A stretch of DNA of 64,000 bases, from contig JAQGHF010000002.1 in NCBI GenBank assembly GCA_028288995.1, forward strand, positions 1 through 64,000, in the 5' to 3' direction. Below the pieces are notes generated by a model. It searched no databases and was not told the DNA's origin. It worked only from the letters and a program-made list of their open reading frames with translations. How positions within the stretch are numbered: position 1 is the stretch's first letter; each line of letters begins with the position of its first letter. Shown one piece after another: positions 16,290 through 25,130 of this stretch. The translations under genes were made by a program, and so were the position numbers. Source of the stretch: Candidatus Saccharimonadota bacterium. Its GTDB lineage: Bacteria > Patescibacteriota > Saccharimonadia > Saccharimonadales > Saccharimonadaceae.

Positions 16290-16726
16290 CACGAGTGATT
16301 ATTAGCTCTAATCACTTTTAATATCGTGTGGTGACTGAACCCAAGCTTCTTGCTAATTTGCGTGCTCGCCATACCAGCGACCCACATCTCACGAGCCTTC
16401 TCTTTCTGCTTCTCGCTCATTGACTTTGACCGACGAACTTCAATACCAAGTATTCGAAGATGCGACCGCACAGTCGTGACCGAGATGCGAAACTCACGAG
16501 CTACTTGGCGCATGTTCTTCGTTTCTTCATAGCGAAGCGCAAGGCGGTCAATATCTTCTGGAGTCAGACGGTAATTCCGACCATGTTCGTAGGCGAGTCG
16601 CGGCCGTCGGGCTTCTGCCAAAATTGAGTGAAACAAGCCTCCTCGGACCATGACGAATAGACGTTTTAGAGGTTCCGTCAGGTTCGAGAGCTGTACCGTT
16701 AGGTGCACCAAATGAGCATTATTCAT
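16286..16726 (-). CDS. double helix-turn-helix protein (resolvase-type HTH), paralogue 1
   Basis: 146 residues. YRLTPEDIDRLALRYEETKNM... then VAREFRISVTTVRSHLRILGIEV is one HTH (about 50-92). SEKQKEKAREMWVAGMASTQ followed by ISKKLGFSHHTILKVIR is a second (about 97-140). Both resemble the HTH_7/homeodomain-like units behind serine recombinase catalytic domains, but no catalytic domain is present. About half of residues match the protein at 18155-18580. DNA-binding regulator or orphan recombinase tail. Its 5' leader coincides with a plus-strand terminator hairpin. Confidence 0.75.
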   Translation of the reverse strand: MNNAHLVHLTVQLSNLTEPLKRLFVMVRGGLFHSILAEARRPRLAYEHGRNYRLTPEDIDRLALRYEETKNMRQVAREFRISVTTVRSHLRILGIEVRRSKSMSEKQKEKAREMWVAGMASTQISKKLGFSHHTILKVIRANNHSC

Positions 16727-16763
16727 TTATAGAGACCGGTTGCCCTGCATCGGTCTCTTTTTT
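16704..16763. repeat. about 60-base repeat, copy 2
   Basis: TGCACCAAATGAGCATTATTCA followed by the hairpin and T-run, homologous to 14074-14135. The two copies flank the NTPase and first HTH gene as direct repeats 2.63 kb apart. Confidence 0.65.
16731..16763 (+). terminator. terminator, copy 2 of homologous hairpin
   Basis: Stem AGAGACCGGT/ATCGGTCTCT (16731-16740 with 16749-16758) then TTTTTT. It would end a plus-strand transcript running from the NTPase gene antisense through the HTH gene. Confidence 0.75.
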
Positions 16764-16857
16764 GCTAAACCCTAAAGGGGCTATAGAACCCCACCTCTGT
16801 AAGTATGTTGTATTTATCTCAGGTTTAGCTCATAATCCGCCACAGGAGAACGAGAGC

Positions 16858-17451
16858 ATGGCCCAGAGAAAAAAGTGGCAGGAGAAACAACCAAAAGAAC
16901 GAGTATTTACAGTCGTCACACGTGCGATTCTCGTTGTGGTTGGCCTGGCACTTTTTGGGACGATCGTTTCGGCTACGCAGCCACACTCAACATCCACTTC
17001 AAACACTGCAACCCAGACCGTTAAGACCGTACCGGTCATTACGCATAAGACTGATGTTCAGACGAGCGCAATCCCTTATTCATCTACGACTCAAAACGAC
17101 TCAACGAAAACATCTGGTACGTCGACTGTCACTATTGCCGGCGTAAATGGGGTTGAGACTAAAACTTACGACGTCACATTAACCAATGGAGTTGAAACAT
17201 CTCGCTCAGTAGTGAGTGAAGAGACGACGACAGCGCCGGTTGCTCAAGTTACGACTGTTGGTACTCACGCTGTGCCGTCATGTACGAACGGAACTTACGT
17301 GAATTCGGCAGGCAACACGGTTTGTAGCCCCGAGACCAGCTCGACCACGCCAGCTGGTGCAACTGCACAGTGCTCTGACGGAACGTATAGCTTTAGTCAG
17401 TCTCGGAGTGGGACGTGTTCACATCATGGCGGCGTGGCTACCTGGCTCTAA
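16858..17451 (+). CDS. secreted/anchored protein with G5-like and DUF3761 domains
   Basis: 197 residues from ATG 16858, supported by AGGAGA 9 bases upstream. A basic N-terminus is followed by a membrane helix (TVVTRAILVVVGLALFGTIV, about 19-38), then a Ser/Thr-rich linker and a G5-like repeat (about 75-130: GVNGVETKTYDVTLTNGVET). The C-terminus is the DUF3761 signature CSDGTYSFSQSRSGTCSHHG GVATWL split by a space (about 172-197), with conserved Cys and His-His-Gly. Likely anchored outside the cell, with a possible role in wall or host-surface binding. Confidence 0.85.
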   Translation: MAQRKKWQEKQPKERVFTVVTRAILVVVGLALFGTIVSATQPHSTSTSNTATQTVKTVPVITHKTDVQTSAIPYSSTTQNDSTKTSGTSTVTIAGVNGVETKTYDVTLTNGVETSRSVVSEETTTAPVAQVTTVGTHAVPSCTNGTYVNSAGNTVCSPETSSTTPAGATAQCSDGTYSFSQSRSGTCSHHGGVATWL

Positions 17452-17501
17452 AACGCTACTGCTTGCACTATGTCGGGAACGGCTCATAATCATTCGCAGA
17501 T

Positions 17502-18158
17502 ATGGTGATTGATTTTCTCAACTCTGGTTTCTTCATTGCTCTACTCGGCACAACTGGTGCTGTAACTGCATACGTTCTCTATCGGCGCAGGATCGGGAAT
17601 CAGAAAAAGGATGCGGCAAACATTGTGTCACTTGAGCTTCAAAAAGCTAAACGTCAAATTGGTGTAGCAAGTAAACAAATTCGTGATGCGAACGGTGATG
17701 AAACGAAGATGCTAGCTGAAGACACTTTCTTGATGCCAAATGAGAGCTGGTCGAAGTACAAATACCTTTTCGTGAGAGATTTCGATAGAGATCAGTGGGA
17801 CGCCATTTCAACTTTCTATGACAAAACAAAACTCTTCGACATGGCGGTGGTTGAAAACAATCAGGCTTTTGCGAAGAATGCAGATCAGATCCGTATTTCT
17901 ATGAGTGAAGCTATAAAAAAGATTCTGGAGGACCATATAATTCAGAATCCAACAAGTAAGGTTGGCTCGGCTTTAGAAAAGACTGCAATCGCAAATGCCA
18001 AGAAGGCACACGATCTGATCATCAATAGCAATAACCTTTACGACTACTCACCACGCAAACCTGTCGTTGATGCCCAGGCACTTCTTGCCGTGACCAAAGA
18101 ACAGAGCATTGATTCCGTAATTACAATTCTCAAGAAGATTGCAAAAATAAAGAATTAG
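17502..18158 (+). CDS. membrane-anchored unknown protein
   Basis: 218 residues. One N-terminal membrane helix (GFFIALLGTTGAVTAYVLY, about 9-27) and a cytoplasmic helical domain with SWSKYKYLFVRDFDRDQWDAI in the middle. The one-helix-plus-helical layout resembles small mobile-island membrane proteins of unknown function. It ends with a 4-base overlap with the second HTH paralogue. Confidence 0.65.
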   Translation: MVIDFLNSGFFIALLGTTGAVTAYVLYRRRIGNQKKDAANIVSLELQKAKRQIGVASKQIRDANGDETKMLAEDTFLMPNESWSKYKYLFVRDFDRDQWDAISTFYDKTKLFDMAVVENNQAFAKNADQIRISMSEAIKKILEDHIIQNPTSKVGSALEKTAIANAKKAHDLIINSNNLYDYSPRKPVVDAQALLAVTKEQSIDSVITILKKIAKIKN

Positions 18159-18580
18159 ATCTGAGAAGATCTGTCCGTCCGTACAGCCCTCAAAATCGTG
18201 TGGTGGCTGAAGCCAAGTTTCTTGCCAATCAATGTGCTTAGCATGCCGACGGCCCACATCTCAAGAGCCTTTTGCTTTTGCAGTACAGTCATCGATTTCG
18301 AGATGCGGACTTCAATGCCAAGTGCTCGAAGATGAGACCGAACGGTCGTTTCTGAGATTGCAAATTCACGAGCAACTTGGTGCATGCTTTTTAGCTCGTC
18401 GTAGCGGCTAGCTAGCATCTCCATTTCTGTAGGAGAGAGCCTGTTTTGTTGTTTGGCTTCTGACAGCCGTACTCGTGGCGTAGCTGCCAAGATGACTTCA
18501 AAGACTCCGTCCTGCAAAAACCCGAAAAGCTGTTTAACGGGGACCGTTGGGTTCGCAAGCACCTCGCTTCGGTGCACCAT
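18155..18580 (-). CDS. double helix-turn-helix protein (resolvase-type HTH), paralogue 2
   Basis: 141 residues. Same two HTH units as the 16286-16726 gene: NRLSPTEMEMLASRYDELK plus VAREFAISETTVRSHLRALG, then KQKALEMWAVG plus IGKKLGFSHHTILRAVR. The near-identical core and diverged ends suggest old duplication and positional selection. It overlaps the stop of the convergent gene by 4 bases, as paralogue 1 does. TGGTGCACC at its start is shared with paralogue 1. Confidence 0.75.
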   Translation of the reverse strand: MVHRSEVLANPTVPVKQLFGFLQDGVFEVILAATPRVRLSEAKQQNRLSPTEMEMLASRYDELKSMHQVAREFAISETTVRSHLRALGIEVRISKSMTVLQKQKALEMWAVGMLSTLIGKKLGFSHHTILRAVRTDRSSQI

Positions 18581-18626
18581 CGAAAACGTCTTACGTCAAG
18601 TAGGGCTTTTTTGTTATTATAGATAT

Positions 18627-19073
18627 ATGAAAAATAAAGCCTTAGCTGCACTAGAGCCACTTATCGGTGAGTGGGAATACACGATGTACAATTGTTGGTT
18701 CTTAGAAAGCGTCGACACTGAAGTAAAAGGCTTTACGACCATCGAGCGGCTGCACGACGCTTTTATAGTGATGCGAAATAGCGATGCAGATAAAAAACCT
18801 AGTGATGTATGGATTATAGGTTACAGCGACCCTCAAGAAAAATATCAAATGTTTTATTACGATCAGCGGGGCGTTGCTCGTATCTTCAATATCGACTTAG
18901 ATGACGAGAAAATGGTCTTCTGGAGAGAGGATAAGGACTTCTACCAGAGAATGATTTTAGAAATCAAAGCTGATAGTTTACATACTATAGCTGAGGCATC
19001 TGATGATAAGGGAAAGACTTGGAGAAAAGACCTCGAGATGTCCTACGTAAAGGTTAAAAAGGGGGTAGAGTAG
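18627..19073 (+). CDS. DUF1579-like/lipocalin-fold small protein
   Basis: 148 residues. ALEPLIGEWEYTMYN near the start, then strands such as IVMRNSDAD, DVWIIGYSDPQEKYQMFYYD and RGVARIFNIDL, resemble the DUF1579 or nitrobindin-like beta barrel ('L.G.W' plus 'MFYxDSRGV'). Substrate unknown. ATG 18627 is chosen because TATTAT ends 6 bases upstream (leaderless pattern). The next gene starts 5 bases after the stop. Confidence 0.7.
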   Translation: MKNKALAALEPLIGEWEYTMYNCWFLESVDTEVKGFTTIERLHDAFIVMRNSDADKKPSDVWIIGYSDPQEKYQMFYYDQRGVARIFNIDLDDEKMVFWREDKDFYQRMILEIKADSLHTIAEASDDKGKTWRKDLEMSYVKVKKGVE

Positions 19074-19078
19074 CGGAT

Positions 19079-19537
19079 ATGAAATCAAAAAAATCTAATC
19101 TAAAAAGGATGGATAACGTTGGTATCGTAGTGGAGTCGCTCGATAAAGTCGTTCCTTTTTTTACAGAACTTGGTTTACAGCTTGAAGGACGGGCGATGGT
19201 CGAAGGAGAATGGGCTGGGCGCGTCACAGGGCTAGGCGACCAACGTGTCGAGATTGCTATGATGGTTACCCCTGATGGACAAAGCAGATTGGAGCTATCA
19301 CGTTATCTTACACCACCTGTAGTCGCAGACCATCGCAATGCGCCGGTGAATGCTCTTGGCTATCTACGCACTATGTTCACTGTAGAAGACCTTGACGATA
19401 CGGTATCTAGGCTTCAGGAGTACGGCGCAGAACTTGTCGGTGAGATAGTTCAGTATGAGGACTCGTATCGTTTGTGCTATATCCGTGGTCCTGAGCAAAT
19501 CCTAATTGGACTAGCTGAAGAACTCAATAGGAAGTAA
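19079..19537 (+). CDS. VOC/glyoxalase family protein
   Basis: 152 residues with two beta-alpha-beta-beta-beta units: MDNVGIVVESLDKVVPFFTE (residues about 11-30) and LGYLRTMFTVEDLDDTVSRL (about 93-112), ending in YIRGPEQILIGLAEEL. This is the vicinal oxygen chelate fold, used by glyoxalases, dioxygenases and resistance proteins. The usual metal ligands (His, Glu) are only partly present (E85-like LELS, E near the end), so the activity is open. Probably cotranscribed with the preceding gene. Confidence 0.8.
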   Translation: MKSKKSNLKRMDNVGIVVESLDKVVPFFTELGLQLEGRAMVEGEWAGRVTGLGDQRVEIAMMVTPDGQSRLELSRYLTPPVVADHRNAPVNALGYLRTMFTVEDLDDTVSRLQEYGAELVGEIVQYEDSYRLCYIRGPEQILIGLAEELNRK

Positions 19538-19617
19538 GGTCTATTTTAATATATAATCTTTTCTCATCTCGCGCTCATCAGGGGGGGTAACGCGGTAAGT
19601 TTGGTACTTTGCGCGAA

Positions 19618-19701
19618 GTGCGCGAACAAATGAGGAATCCTGACCTCCCAAAACCGGAACCGATACCGTACCTAGATGAAATGCGGCAGTTCTTTGCATA
19701 G
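19618..19701 (+). other. short coding-like frame, possible remnant
   Basis: A short frame reads VREQMRNPDLPKPEPIPYL then DEMRQFFA and stops at TAG 19699. It has no Shine-Dalgarno and is closed by a stop 27 bases upstream. The proline-rich, coding-like text suggests the tail of a decayed gene. The rest of 19538-19788 holds the clpC promoter region. Confidence 0.25.
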
Positions 19702-19712
19702 CCAGTGATACA

Positions 19713-19736
19713 AAGGTGCGTAGGAAGGTGCGTAGG
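19713..19736 (+). repeat. tandem direct repeat at clpC promoter
   Basis: AAGGTGCGTAGG occurs twice without spacing (19713-19724, 19725-19736) and abuts the -10 box. It occupies the -35 region, a typical place for an operator or activator site. Confidence 0.7.
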
Positions 19737-19738
19737 AG

Positions 19739-19744
19739 TATAAT
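19739..19744 (+). promoter_or_regulatory. -10 box of clpC promoter
   Basis: TATAAT, 44 bases before the start codon, so this gene has a true leader of about 37 bases with a strong Shine-Dalgarno (GGGGAGGTGAGG). Confidence 0.65.
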
Positions 19745-19788
19745 TGAGGTAGACCTATTGAAGATTCTAGTTAGTGGGGAGGTGAGGT

Positions 19789-22482
19789 ATGGCGAATGGA
19801 ATATGCGATATTGATAATCAACGGCCAGCTACTCACACCGTAAAAGTGAGTCGCAACGGCCGCGAAACTACTTTAGAATTATGTTCTATCCACTATAACC
19901 AACTACGATCCCAGCAAGCGCAAACCTCTCCTTTCGAAACTTTATTCTCGGGTAACGACACGAGTAACTTTTTTGGTACTGACTTTCCGAGCTTTGCTTC
20001 GCAGCTAGGTACGCCTCTTCCGCGCGAGCGAGAGGCTACCGGTATAGAAGAATTTATCTCCGATAATACCAAAGAAATTATCCAGAAAGCGGCTGAAACT
20101 GCTGTTAAGTTTGGTCGTAGTGAAGTAGATACCGAGCACCTCCTTTACGCTTTAGCAGATAGTGATGTTGTGCAGGAAATCTTTAAGCAATTTAAGTTAA
20201 AAAGCGAGGATATAAAAAGCTATATTGATGTTAATGCTCCAAAGAATGAGCAGGCGGCAACAGGTGAAAACAATATCGAAGTAACCGTTTCACCGCGCAT
20301 CAAACAAGTACTGGAACAAGCTTTCAGCAGTTCTCGTCAGCTAGGGCATAGTTATGTTGGTCCGGAGCATTTACTGGTTGGATTACTTCAGGAAGATGAG
20401 GGAATGGCTGGCGATATTTTGCGTAAATATGGTTTGACACCAGAAAGTCTGCGTCAAAAAATTGTGAAAGTCGTTGGTAAAGGAGCTGAGGAAGGTCGCG
20501 TCGAAACTCAATCCACTACGCCTCAACTAGATAAATATTCTCGTGATCTTTCCGAACTTGCTCGGCAAGGCAAACTCGATCCTGTTATTGGTCGTTCAAA
20601 AGAAATTGGCACAATGATTGAAATATTGGCTCGTCGGACTAAAAATAACCCCGTTTTAATTGGTGAACCGGGTGTTGGTAAGACGGCTATAGCAGAAGGT
20701 TTAGCACAACGAATTTATAGTGGCCGAGTACCACAGGTTTTGCAGGATAAGCGAGTAGTTGAAGTTAATCTGAACGATATGGTTGCTGGAAGCAAGTATA
20801 GGGGCGAGTTTGAGGAGCGGATAAAAGCGGTATTGGACGAGATCATTGCCCACCAAGATGAACTAGTCATATTCATAGACGAGCTCCATACCGTAGTTGG
20901 GGCTGGTCAAGGCGGGGGAGAAGGTGGTTTAGATGTCAGTAATATCATTAAACCTAGTTTAGCTCGCGGCGAGCTTCATTTAATTGGTGCGACGACGCTC
21001 AATGAGTATCAAAAATATATTGAAAAAGATGCAGCTTTAGAACGCCGTTTCCAGCCAGTGTTAGTGCCTGAGCCGACAATAGACCAAACCATTGAAATAC
21101 TACGTGGATTAAGGGATAAATACGAGGCGCATCACAAAGTTAAAATTTCCGATGAGGCCATTGTTGCGGCGGCTGAACTTTCCGACCGCTACATCGCAAA
21201 CCGCTTTTTGCCTGATAAGGCCATAGACTTAATTGACCAAGCAGCGTCACGGGTGCGTATTGGTGTCGATACTCATGACCAAGAGCTGGCTGAAATAGAG
21301 GATGACATTCGACGGTTAAAAAGAGAGCGTGAATATGCCGTCAATCACAAAGAAATGGATAAAGCCAAGGACCTCGAACAACGTATTAAAAAGTCTGAAG
21401 ATAAAAAAGATACTTCAACTGATCGTTGGCAAAATCAACGCGGTGTGACTTCCAAGTCTGTTCTAGTGGAGCATATTGCTCAAGTAGTCTCGTCGCTAAC
21501 TGGTATACCCGTAGCGGAACTAACTCAAGAAGAAAAGGAAAAATTATTGAGACTTGAGCAACGGTTACACGAACGGGTTATTGGTCAAAACGAGGCCGTA
21601 GAAGCAGTCGCTGATGCCGTTCGCATGTCGCGAGCAGGTCTTGCTGAAGGTAGCAGACCAATTGCTACGTTACTGTTTTTAGGACCTACCGGCGTCGGTA
21701 AAACAGAACTGGCTAAGGCATTGGCATATACAGTTTTTGGTGATGAAGACGCGATGATTAGGATTGATATGAGTGAATATATGGAAAGACACAGCGTTGC
21801 TCGTTTAATCGGTGCGCCACCGGGATATGTTGGGTATGATGAAGGCGGTCAGTTAACCGAACGTGTCCGGCGTAAACCGTATAGTGTCTTATTGTTAGAT
21901 GAGATAGAAAAAGCCCACCCCGATGTCCATAATATATTATTGCAAGTTTTTGATGACGGCCGATTAACTGACGGTAAGGGGCGCGTCATTGACTTTACTA
22001 ACACTATAATCATTGCAACCTCCAATGTAGGAGCAAGCATAATCGCTCAAAACTTGGTGCTAAAAAAAGTTGAGCGAAAATCATATAGCGAATCAAAAGA
22101 TGAATTAATGGAGGTTTTACGGCAACATTTTCGACCTGAATTTTTAAATCGCCTTGACGAGGTTATTGTCTTTGAGGCATTAGATAAAGAACAGATTGAG
22201 GAGATAGTTTATTTGCAACTTGAAAAGGTAAAGCGGATGGCTCGCGGACAAGGTATTGAACTTACCTTTGATAATTCGGTCATTAAGCAATTAGCAAAAA
22301 TAGGTTATTTGCCAGAATATGGTGCCCGCGAACTACGTCGGCAAATTAAGAATGAGATAGAGAATCGTCTGGCTAAAGAAATTCTTAAGGGCACAATCAG
22401 TGACGGCAGTGTCGTTACGGTTTCGTATGACCCTAAAAAAGGTATGCAATTTAAGCCTGCCAAGTTAAAGGTTGCTATATGA
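19789..22482 (+). CDS. clpC: ClpC/ClpA-type AAA+ protein unfoldase
   Basis: 897 residues. An N-terminal metal-binding-like segment has C6, D9, C32 and H35 (CDID...LCSIH), where the usual motif is CxxC...CxxH; the second Cys is Asp here. A Clp_N double repeat follows (about 90-230: [19 protein letters not shown]). AAA-1 has Walker A GEPGVGKT (about 291-298) and IFIDELHT; the middle domain is a short coiled coil; AAA-2 has GPTGVGKT (about 630-637) and [14 protein letters not shown]. The C-terminal ClpB_D2 domain is complete. Family role: ATP-driven unfolding for ClpP or quality control. DHFR-like gene overlaps its stop by 4 bases. Confidence 0.92.
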   Translation: MANGICDIDNQRPATHTVKVSRNGRETTLELCSIHYNQLRSQQAQTSPFETLFSGNDTSNFFGTDFPSFASQLGTPLPREREATGIEEFISDNTKEIIQKAAETAVKFGRSEVDTEHLLYALADSDVVQEIFKQFKLKSEDIKSYIDVNAPKNEQAATGENNIEVTVSPRIKQVLEQAFSSSRQLGHSYVGPEHLLVGLLQEDEGMAGDILRKYGLTPESLRQKIVKVVGKGAEEGRVETQSTTPQLDKYSRDLSELARQGKLDPVIGRSKEIGTMIEILARRTKNNPVLIGEPGVGKTAIAEGLAQRIYSGRVPQVLQDKRVVEVNLNDMVAGSKYRGEFEERIKAVLDEIIAHQDELVIFIDELHTVVGAGQGGGEGGLDVSNIIKPSLARGELHLIGATTLNEYQKYIEKDAALERRFQPVLVPEPTIDQTIEILRGLRDKYEAHHKVKISDEAIVAAAELSDRYIANRFLPDKAIDLIDQAASRVRIGVDTHDQELAEIEDDIRRLKREREYAVNHKEMDKAKDLEQRIKKSEDKKDTSTDRWQNQRGVTSKSVLVEHIAQVVSSLTGIPVAELTQEEKEKLLRLEQRLHERVIGQNEAVEAVADAVRMSRAGLAEGSRPIATLLFLGPTGVGKTELAKALAYTVFGDEDAMIRIDMSEYMERHSVARLIGAPPGYVGYDEGGQLTERVRRKPYSVLLLDEIEKAHPDVHNILLQVFDDGRLTDGKGRVIDFTNTIIIATSNVGASIIAQNLVLKKVERKSYSESKDELMEVLRQHFRPEFLNRLDEVIVFEALDKEQIEEIVYLQLEKVKRMARGQGIELTFDNSVIKQLAKIGYLPEYGARELRRQIKNEIENRLAKEILKGTISDGSVVTVSYDPKKGMQFKPAKLKVAI

Positions 22483-23087
22483 GAAAGATAGTCGTACTAA
22501 CGTTTATCAGTCTCGATGGTGTCATGCAAGCTCCGGGCGGTCCGGAGGAAGATACGTCGAGCGACTTTCAGTATGGCGGTTGGACGGTTCCTTATTCGGA
22601 TGAATTTTTTGGCAATGAAATGGGTAAACAAATGAGTATGCCATTTGATTTACTGCTAGGTAGAAAAACCTACGATATCTTCGCCGGGTATTGGCCAAAG
22701 CAAGATCCGTCGGTTCAGCCTACCGTTCCATTTAATAAAGCGACAAAATACGTTGTTTCACACCACCAGCCAGAACTGACCTGGGAAAACTCTGTGCTTA
22801 TCGGCGGAGATGTCGTCGCAAGCTTAAAAGAATTAAAACGGCAAGATGGACCAATGCTGCAAGTTCATGGTAGTGGTGACTTCATTCAGACGCTACTGAA
22901 GAACGATCTAGTTGACGAACTATGGCTAAAGATATTTCCTGTAACCCTTGGCAAAGGTAAGCGCCTATTTGCAGAAGGGACGATGCCGGCTGCATTCGAA
23001 TTGATAGAAACCCAAACTTCGCCAACCGGCGTCATCTTTGCCAATTATAAAAGAGCTGGTGAGGTCAAGACTGGTTCGTTTGTATAG
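22479..23087 (+). CDS. dihydrofolate reductase-fold (RibD C-terminal) protein
   Basis: 202 residues. KIVVLTFISLDGVMQAPGG at the start, LLLGRKTYDIFAGYWP in the middle and LQVHGSGDFIQTLL...LVDELWLKIFPVTLGKGKRLF later are the signature of the RibD_C/YwjB branch of the DHFR fold. These bind NADPH; true substrates are mostly unknown. The ATGA overlap with clpC implies joint translation. Confidence 0.88.
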   Translation: MRKIVVLTFISLDGVMQAPGGPEEDTSSDFQYGGWTVPYSDEFFGNEMGKQMSMPFDLLLGRKTYDIFAGYWPKQDPSVQPTVPFNKATKYVVSHHQPELTWENSVLIGGDVVASLKELKRQDGPMLQVHGSGDFIQTLLKNDLVDELWLKIFPVTLGKGKRLFAEGTMPAAFELIETQTSPTGVIFANYKRAGEVKTGSFV

Positions 23088-23144
23088 AAGATACGTTTAC
23101 TTATTACACTTGTCTTTCCTGTTCACCCGTTTGATAATGGAAAT

Positions 23145-23852
23145 ATGATTAATGCCCAGTTCGGCGTTCCAGAGCAATATCGCAATACATTCAGCCCGGA
23201 TCAGGTTGATGACTATGTGGTTGCAGCCGAACAACATTACACACCTCAACTTGATTATCACAACTGGGAGCACGCCCAGGATGTGATGCGCGGTGTCGAC
23301 GTGATTGCAGATAAACTAGAGGCGCAGGGTGTCTTTATTGGACGAAACGCTTTAAAAATTGCAGCTGCGTGGCACGATGCTGGGTTCCATGAAGATACGC
23401 CTGAATCGTTCAATAGTAAAGAAGAATACTCGGCGTATTTACTCGATAATTTTCTTGAGGGTAAACCGGTTGAAGCAGCGGTACAGAGGATGCTTATACG
23501 AAATCCGATTGTTGCGACATTCCATCGACATCCGACACACCGCATGCCGGCGGAACTTGTTTTGCACCGTGCAGATACTGCTAATATTGGCGGTCCAGTA
23601 GAAGGATTTATCGAAGCGAATATAAAGCTTTGGCATGAAAGTTCTGGCATTAGTAAAGAGGGATGGCTGCGACACGTTAACCAAACGGCAAGGTTTATCG
23701 AATTCACAGCTGTTGAACATGACTACGAATCACTTATACGTAACGTTGAACTTACCGATACATCGGTTGATGTGAACGACGAATTATTCAGCTTTGCTGC
23801 GGCTCGCAATATCGCTGCGTTACAAGAAATGACTGAGGCACCTATCCGATAA
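23145..23852 (+). CDS. HD-domain hydrolase
   Basis: 235 residues. Metal ligands of the HD fold are visible: LDYHNWEHAQDVM (H near 38-41), AAAWHDAGFHED (HD, about 76-77), a helix with HRHPTHRM and the distal D in HRADTANIG (about 145). It resembles predicted metal-dependent phosphohydrolases of the 'YHNxxHxxDV' group that act on nucleotides or inorganic substrates. Substrate not assignable. Confidence 0.85.
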   Translation: MINAQFGVPEQYRNTFSPDQVDDYVVAAEQHYTPQLDYHNWEHAQDVMRGVDVIADKLEAQGVFIGRNALKIAAAWHDAGFHEDTPESFNSKEEYSAYLLDNFLEGKPVEAAVQRMLIRNPIVATFHRHPTHRMPAELVLHRADTANIGGPVEGFIEANIKLWHESSGISKEGWLRHVNQTARFIEFTAVEHDYESLIRNVELTDTSVDVNDELFSFAAARNIAALQEMTEAPIR

Positions 23853-23867
23853 TATCGGCGCTACTGC

Positions 23868-23873
23868 TATACT
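23868..23873 (+). promoter_or_regulatory. -10 box upstream of 23885
   Basis: TATACT in the string CTGCTATACTATGT, found word for word before tRNA-Cys (25111-25124). It ends 11 bases before the ATG, leaving an ultra-short leader. Confidence 0.55.
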
Positions 23874-23884
23874 ATGTTCTAGTT

Positions 23885-24463
23885 ATGAAAGAATACTTCC
23901 AAAAAGCTAAAACATATGTCGTTGACCATAAAAAAGAATTTATTCTTGGTGGGTCTATCATCGCTGCCATTGCCATTATTCTCCTCATCCTTGCACTCTA
24001 TTCATACAATACGCGTCAGCCAAGTATTGTGTACGAACCAGCGAATGCCTGTGCCCTTCTGACGATGGATGAAGCAAAGACATTACTGGGGGATAAGACA
24101 ATCAACGGCGTTAGTCAAACCCCTGTCCAACAAGGAAATCTGACTGTCAGTAAGTGTAGTTACTCGGATGGGCTGCCAGATACAGCCAATGCGGTTGTCG
24201 CGGCGATCGTTGTTCGTTCTGGTATTAACGATGCAGGAATCTTGCAGAATAAAAATGAATTCGTTGCAGGCAAGCCATCAGCCGGTATTCAAGATGTGAC
24301 GGGTGTTGGGGATAGTGCATACTTTAATGCAGGACTGGGACAATTAAATGTCCTCAAAGATAGTACCTGGATTCTTGTCAGTTATGGTTCCGGAGCATCA
24401 CCGCAAAGTAACTCGCTCGATGATACAGTCAAACTGGCAAAACTTGTCCTTAACGCCCAATAA
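23885..24463 (+). CDS. membrane-anchored extracellular protein, DUF3558-like
   Basis: 192 residues. A lysine-rich cytoplasmic start, one membrane helix (GSIIAAIAIILLILALYSYN, about 19-38), then an outside domain beginning NACALLTMDEAKTLLG, with a Cys pair (CALL and KCSYS) as in DUF3558-type lipoproteins of Actinobacteria. Function unknown. Its end overlaps the convergent oxidoreductase gene by 14 bases. Confidence 0.7.
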   Translation: MKEYFQKAKTYVVDHKKEFILGGSIIAAIAIILLILALYSYNTRQPSIVYEPANACALLTMDEAKTLLGDKTINGVSQTPVQQGNLTVSKCSYSDGLPDTANAVVAAIVVRSGINDAGILQNKNEFVAGKPSAGIQDVTGVGDSAYFNAGLGQLNVLKDSTWILVSYGSGASPQSNSLDDTVKLAKLVLNAQ

Positions 24464-25070
24464 TTGGGAGTTCACGAATAAACGTATTCTTTTCGGCAAC
24501 ATCGAGCATTGCTCGTGCTGCTTCTTCGCGGCTAACAAATGGCAGTGTTGGTCCGTGCGTACGCAAGGTGAATGGTCGGTTGTTTTTGAATTGTAGTTTG
24601 AGTACGCGAATGACAGTCCAATTAAGATCACTTTTTTGTAGGACTTTGACGTGATTGCGACCATCAGTAACACGTTGTTTGTCGAGGATCTCGATACCAA
24701 GGTTTAAAAACCGATCGATCAACGTGATGTGATCGCCAGGTTGTCGTACACCGGTTCCGGTAAGTGTGACAAATCGTTTGATGCCGACTTCTTTCATTGC
24801 TCGAATTATTATTTTGGTTGCAAGTGTCTGAACATTCGGGAGGGAATTCGGTACATGTCCGATACAGCTAAAGACGACGTCCTGATCTTTAATCAACGCC
24901 TTTACTTCGTAATAGTTTGTTGCATCACAAGGTATTGCAGTAAGGTGGGGAGTATCCTTAAAGTGCGATAGACCACGCGTACCCGCTCGCACCGTATGAC
25001 CTGCTTCCAGGGCAACTTTCACCAGTTCACATCCTAGACGACCATTTGCTGCAATGATGGCAATATTCAT
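24450..25070 (-). CDS. NAD(P)-binding epimerase-like protein (NmrA/SDR-a type)
   Basis: 206 residues. The Rossmann start is NIAIIAANGRLGCELVKVAL with a degenerate glycine motif (NGRLG), then GTRGLSHF, DVVFSCIG and RFVTLTGTGVRQPG. Matches the NAD(P)H-binding family (PF13460 type) with short length and no SDR Tyr-x3-Lys visible. Probably a redox sensor or small reductase. Minus strand, alone between convergent and tRNA neighbours. Confidence 0.8.
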   Translation of the reverse strand: MNIAIIAANGRLGCELVKVALEAGHTVRAGTRGLSHFKDTPHLTAIPCDATNYYEVKALIKDQDVVFSCIGHVPNSLPNVQTLATKIIIRAMKEVGIKRFVTLTGTGVRQPGDHITLIDRFLNLGIEILDKQRVTDGRNHVKVLQKSDLNWTVIRVLKLQFKNNRPFTLRTHGPTLPFVSREEAARAMLDVAEKNTFIRELPIIGR

Positions 25071-25114
25071 ACCCTTAGTATAGTTGATGTGAGGTAGAAC
25101 TGATAACCCTCTGC

Positions 25115-25120
25115 TATACT
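25115..25120 (+). promoter_or_regulatory. -10 box of tRNA-Cys/tRNA-Leu
   Basis: TATACT, 10 bases before the tRNA-Cys 5' end. Confidence 0.6.
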
Positions 25121-25130
25121 ATGTCGAGAT

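Noticed and set aside
16286-18580. HTH paralogues as broken serine recombinases
   Set aside because: No catalytic domain or remnants are found nearby, and the two share the same clean start and length, so they look like intact small proteins.
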